In this document: positions 61,412 to 64,000 of the stretch, one piece after another
How positions within the stretch are numbered: position 1 is the stretch's first letter
Layout: every line of letters begins with the position of its first letter
NCBI GenBank assembly: GCA_023630585.1
Contig: CM042565.1
Span: forward strand, 605,513-669,512
Direction of reading: 5' to 3'
Length of the DNA: 64,000 nt
Source of the DNA: Cranoglanis bouderius
Taxonomy: Eukaryota > Chordata > Actinopteri > Siluriformes > Cranoglanididae
Translations under genes and position numbers: made by a program
The notes under the pieces: generated by a model
Databases searched by the model: none
What the model was told of the DNA's origin: nothing
What the model saw: the letters and a program-made list of their open reading frames with translations, nothing else

Positions 61412-64000
61412 TTTCAATACCTCTTTATTTATTCAATTTATGTAAAACACAAAAACTCTGCGCTCAAACCAGAGATAGAATTAAAATAAGAAAAATAAAG
61501 ATTTAAATCAGCACAGTCCCAAAAAAAAGAACATTCTCTACAGCCGAACATAAAACGTTTTTAAAACACCATATATTTGTGAACTCCTCTATATTATTTG
61601 TAGTTCTATAAAAATAAAAATCAACTTTTAGTCTGGCTTTCATCATTCTAACAAAAACAGTGTTTACATCAAAATCTAAGGAGTTTTCTATTTTATTTCT
61701 TCTGCTGAGGTAAATAGCCATTTTTGCTTGACCTAATACAAAATTAAATAGCTGACATTTCACTCTACATTTCTGACTGTATCTAAAACCAAGAATAAAC
61801 ACCTGCTTGGAAAATTTTTCTCCAAACATCATAAACATTTGTTGTAACAGCTGAAAAAAAGAACGTAGTCTGTCACAATCCAAAAAGCAGTGATACACTG
61901 TTTCCCTCTGCAAACAAAAAGGACAATTATCACTTACATTGGGATTAGTAACAGAAATGAAAGCATTAACAGCCACAATACCATGTAGGATTCTCCACTG
62001 CAAATCTCCAACCCTTTTTGTCAACGGTGGTTTGTATAATGCTCTCCACTCAGGTCTGACCTCAGTATCAAGCCCTAGATGAGCTCTCCAAGGAGTGTCA
62101 GCCTTACCATTTAATTTACCTTTGTTTAGAATTTTAACAAACAGTTTATACATGATTTTTCCTCTCATGACATCCAACCTGTTTGTGAGAGTCTCTCTGG
62201 ACTCTAACAGTTGACCAGTGCATTCTCTAAAATCAGGAAAGATAGTCAATTTAGGAAAAGAATCATCAATACTTGGTCGACGGCGTCCGTTACAGTAATC
62301 ATTTAACAAAGAGAGTTCAGTCTTTGTGAGTTCACTCTTCCAAATGTTGAGCAGTCGACTTATGACCCTGGTAGATCTAACTCCTACCTGAGAGGCTAGA
62401 CTTGCAGTGTCGGTCAATTTAGGTCCACATCGATCCACCACCTGTCCCAGTGTGACGATCCCAGCCGAACAGAATGACTGCATCACAGAGGGTCCTGCTA
62501 TATGCTCTACATTGAAGCGGGTCCCATGCACTACTGGCTCTTTCAGCAGCCCTGATAGGGACTCACAGCTTGTTGCTCTTTGTTTATGGAACATCCCCCA
62601 CACATTGAACAGTCCTTGGTAGAACTTTGGGAGATTGTACAGTTTATGAGCACTCAAGTCCATCAGAAACAAGGAATCAGCAAGACCCAAATTTCGTCCT
62701 CGGGTCAGTATGGTTCGGGCTAAGGGTCTCCAGACAAGGTCTATGGGCCCAACCAGGAGCCTCTGAATGAACTGGAGTCAGAAAGTAGCACCCCTGCTGG
62801 CGAGATGAATGAGACCCTGCCCTCCTTCCTCTTTTGGCAAGAACAGTACGCTCTGTGGGATCCAATGCAGACGGTCCCAGAAAAAGTCCACCAACACCGC
62901 CTGTATCCTGCCCAGCAGTTGTGCAGGTGGGTCTACACATGATAAGCGGTGCCACAGCATAGATGACACCAAGTTGTTGATCACTAGTGTACGACCCCTA
63001 AAAGACATGTGTGGTAAGATCCATTTCCATTTCTTAAGACGTCCTTCAACTTTTTCTAAAACATTGTCCCAGTTTTTACACACAAAAGTATCATTACCAA
63101 GATACACACCAAGATATTTGAAGCCACCCTTGTTCCAGATTAACCCGGCAGGTAAAACGAGTTTCTTGCTTAACTCATCGCTAATTGTTACCGCTTCACT
63201 TTTTCCCCAGTTAGTCTTAGCAGAGGACAATAAACCAAAGTCATTAATATTTCCTACAAGGGTGTCAATATCTTCCTGTTTCTTGACAATGACAACAACA
63301 TCGTCGGCATAAGCAGATAGTTTAAAAACTGTCTCACATCCAGGAAGGCGTACACCCGAAAGAGACCGTCTTAATTTATGTAGGAGAGGCTCTATGGCCA
63401 GGGAGTACAACATGCCAGATAATGAGCAGCCTTGTCTGACTCCCCTCTGAACCTTAAAGGGAGCACTTAAACCACCGTTGATCTTTAAAATACTCTCAAT
63501 GTCGCTGTACAGGACTCGGATCATTTTTATAAAACCAGAGCTGAACCCAAAAGCTTCTAGTGTTTGCCACAAATACTGATGTTCGACTCTGTCAAAAGCC
63601 TTTTCTTGATCTATAGAAATCAGGCAAATTTCACAGCCTAATGAATTGGAGAGGTCCAAAACATCACAAATTAAGATAATGTTGTCAGATATCAACCTAT
63701 TGGGTATACAGTAAGTCTGGTCGACATGAATGGAATGCTCCATCACTTTTCTCAGCCTCATGGCCAACACCTTTGACAAAAGTTTGTAATCAGTGCAGAG
63801 CAGAGCCACTGGCCGCCAGTTTTTGATCTCTTGTAAATCTCCCTTTTTAGGGAGAAGAGTGAGGGTTGCTCTCCTGCAGCTCAATGGTAAGAGTCCTTTG
63901 CTCAAACTGTTTCTGAGAACAAGCAGCAGATCTTTCCCAATCTCAGGCCAGAAAGCTTTATAAAAGTCCACTGGAAGACCATCAATGCCTGGAGCTTTGC
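61412..64000 (-). mobile_element. Tx1-clade LINE, ORF2 3' half (partial)
   Basis: Minus-strand non-LTR retrotransposon. The frame enters at the window edge with APGIDGLPVDFYKAF and continues through RT motifs LPKKGD, NWRPVALL, DQEKAFDRVEH, GVRQGCSLSG and the catalytic YADD (about 63305), then the thumb and a long C-terminal region with a Cys/His knuckle (CPFCLQRETVYHCFLDC, about 61895-61940). One in-frame TGA (62778-62780) interrupts it; the same frame is open on both sides, from 63971 and beyond down to 61503. The TGA is consistent with a CGA-to-TGA change. A 3' UTR of about 90 nt with AATAAATAAA ends at ATTGAAA, then (TC)n. It sits in an intron of mybbp1a in the same orientation. The 5' half is beyond the window. 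Confidence 0.9.

Noticed and set aside
62809..63312. A 167-aa plus-strand frame within the LINE
   Set aside because: It is antisense to the reverse-transcriptase region and has no independent support.

Overview
The window is nuclear DNA from a teleost fish, most likely an ostariophysan and possibly a catfish. The support is: intron-split vertebrate genes (the 3' end of mybbp1a and an immunoglobulin-superfamily receptor), a tRNA-derived SINE whose tail is of the kind common in catfish and their relatives, RTE- and Tx1-type LINEs, a Ty3/Gypsy remnant, and very dense CA/GA/ATA microsatellites. The species call is inference.

Layout. Bases 1-717 are left flank. Three direct tandem copies of one block follow: copy 1 at 718-20123, copy 2 at 20124-42967, copy 3 at 42968 to about 57402. 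All copies carry the same elements in the same order: an AT-rich palindrome, a 57-bp duplication, a small inverted-repeat element, a SINE tail, a Ty3/Gypsy pol remnant, an LTR-like promoter and leader, a coiled-coil exon fused to an RTE LINE fragment (minus strand), a tRNA-derived SINE, GA and tetranucleotide microsatellites, and a five-coding-exon Ig-superfamily membrane-protein gene (minus strand). Next comes an 8-mer minisatellite (array A). Copies 1 and 2 also carry a huge TGTGTAATGAG-type minisatellite (array B; 5.1 kb and 8.9 kb), which copy 3 lacks. Block lengths of 19.4, 22.8 and 14.4 kb are explained mainly by these arrays.

Right of the block (57.4-59.0 kb) is unique DNA that contains a possible TATA box and 5' exon for the minus-strand Ig gene, then a complete SINE. 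The last five exons of mybbp1a (minus strand) lie at 59072-61005. A Tx1-clade LINE on the minus strand runs from 61412 past the window end, its 3' end abutting a (TC)n tract.

Interpretation. The host genes are the Ig receptor (three intact coding copies, near-identical proteins of about 305 aa) and mybbp1a. The main biology is recent local amplification of an Ig-receptor locus, with satellite growth, higher-order repeat formation and copy-specific indels. The multi-kilobase open frames across the satellites are a composition effect, not genes.
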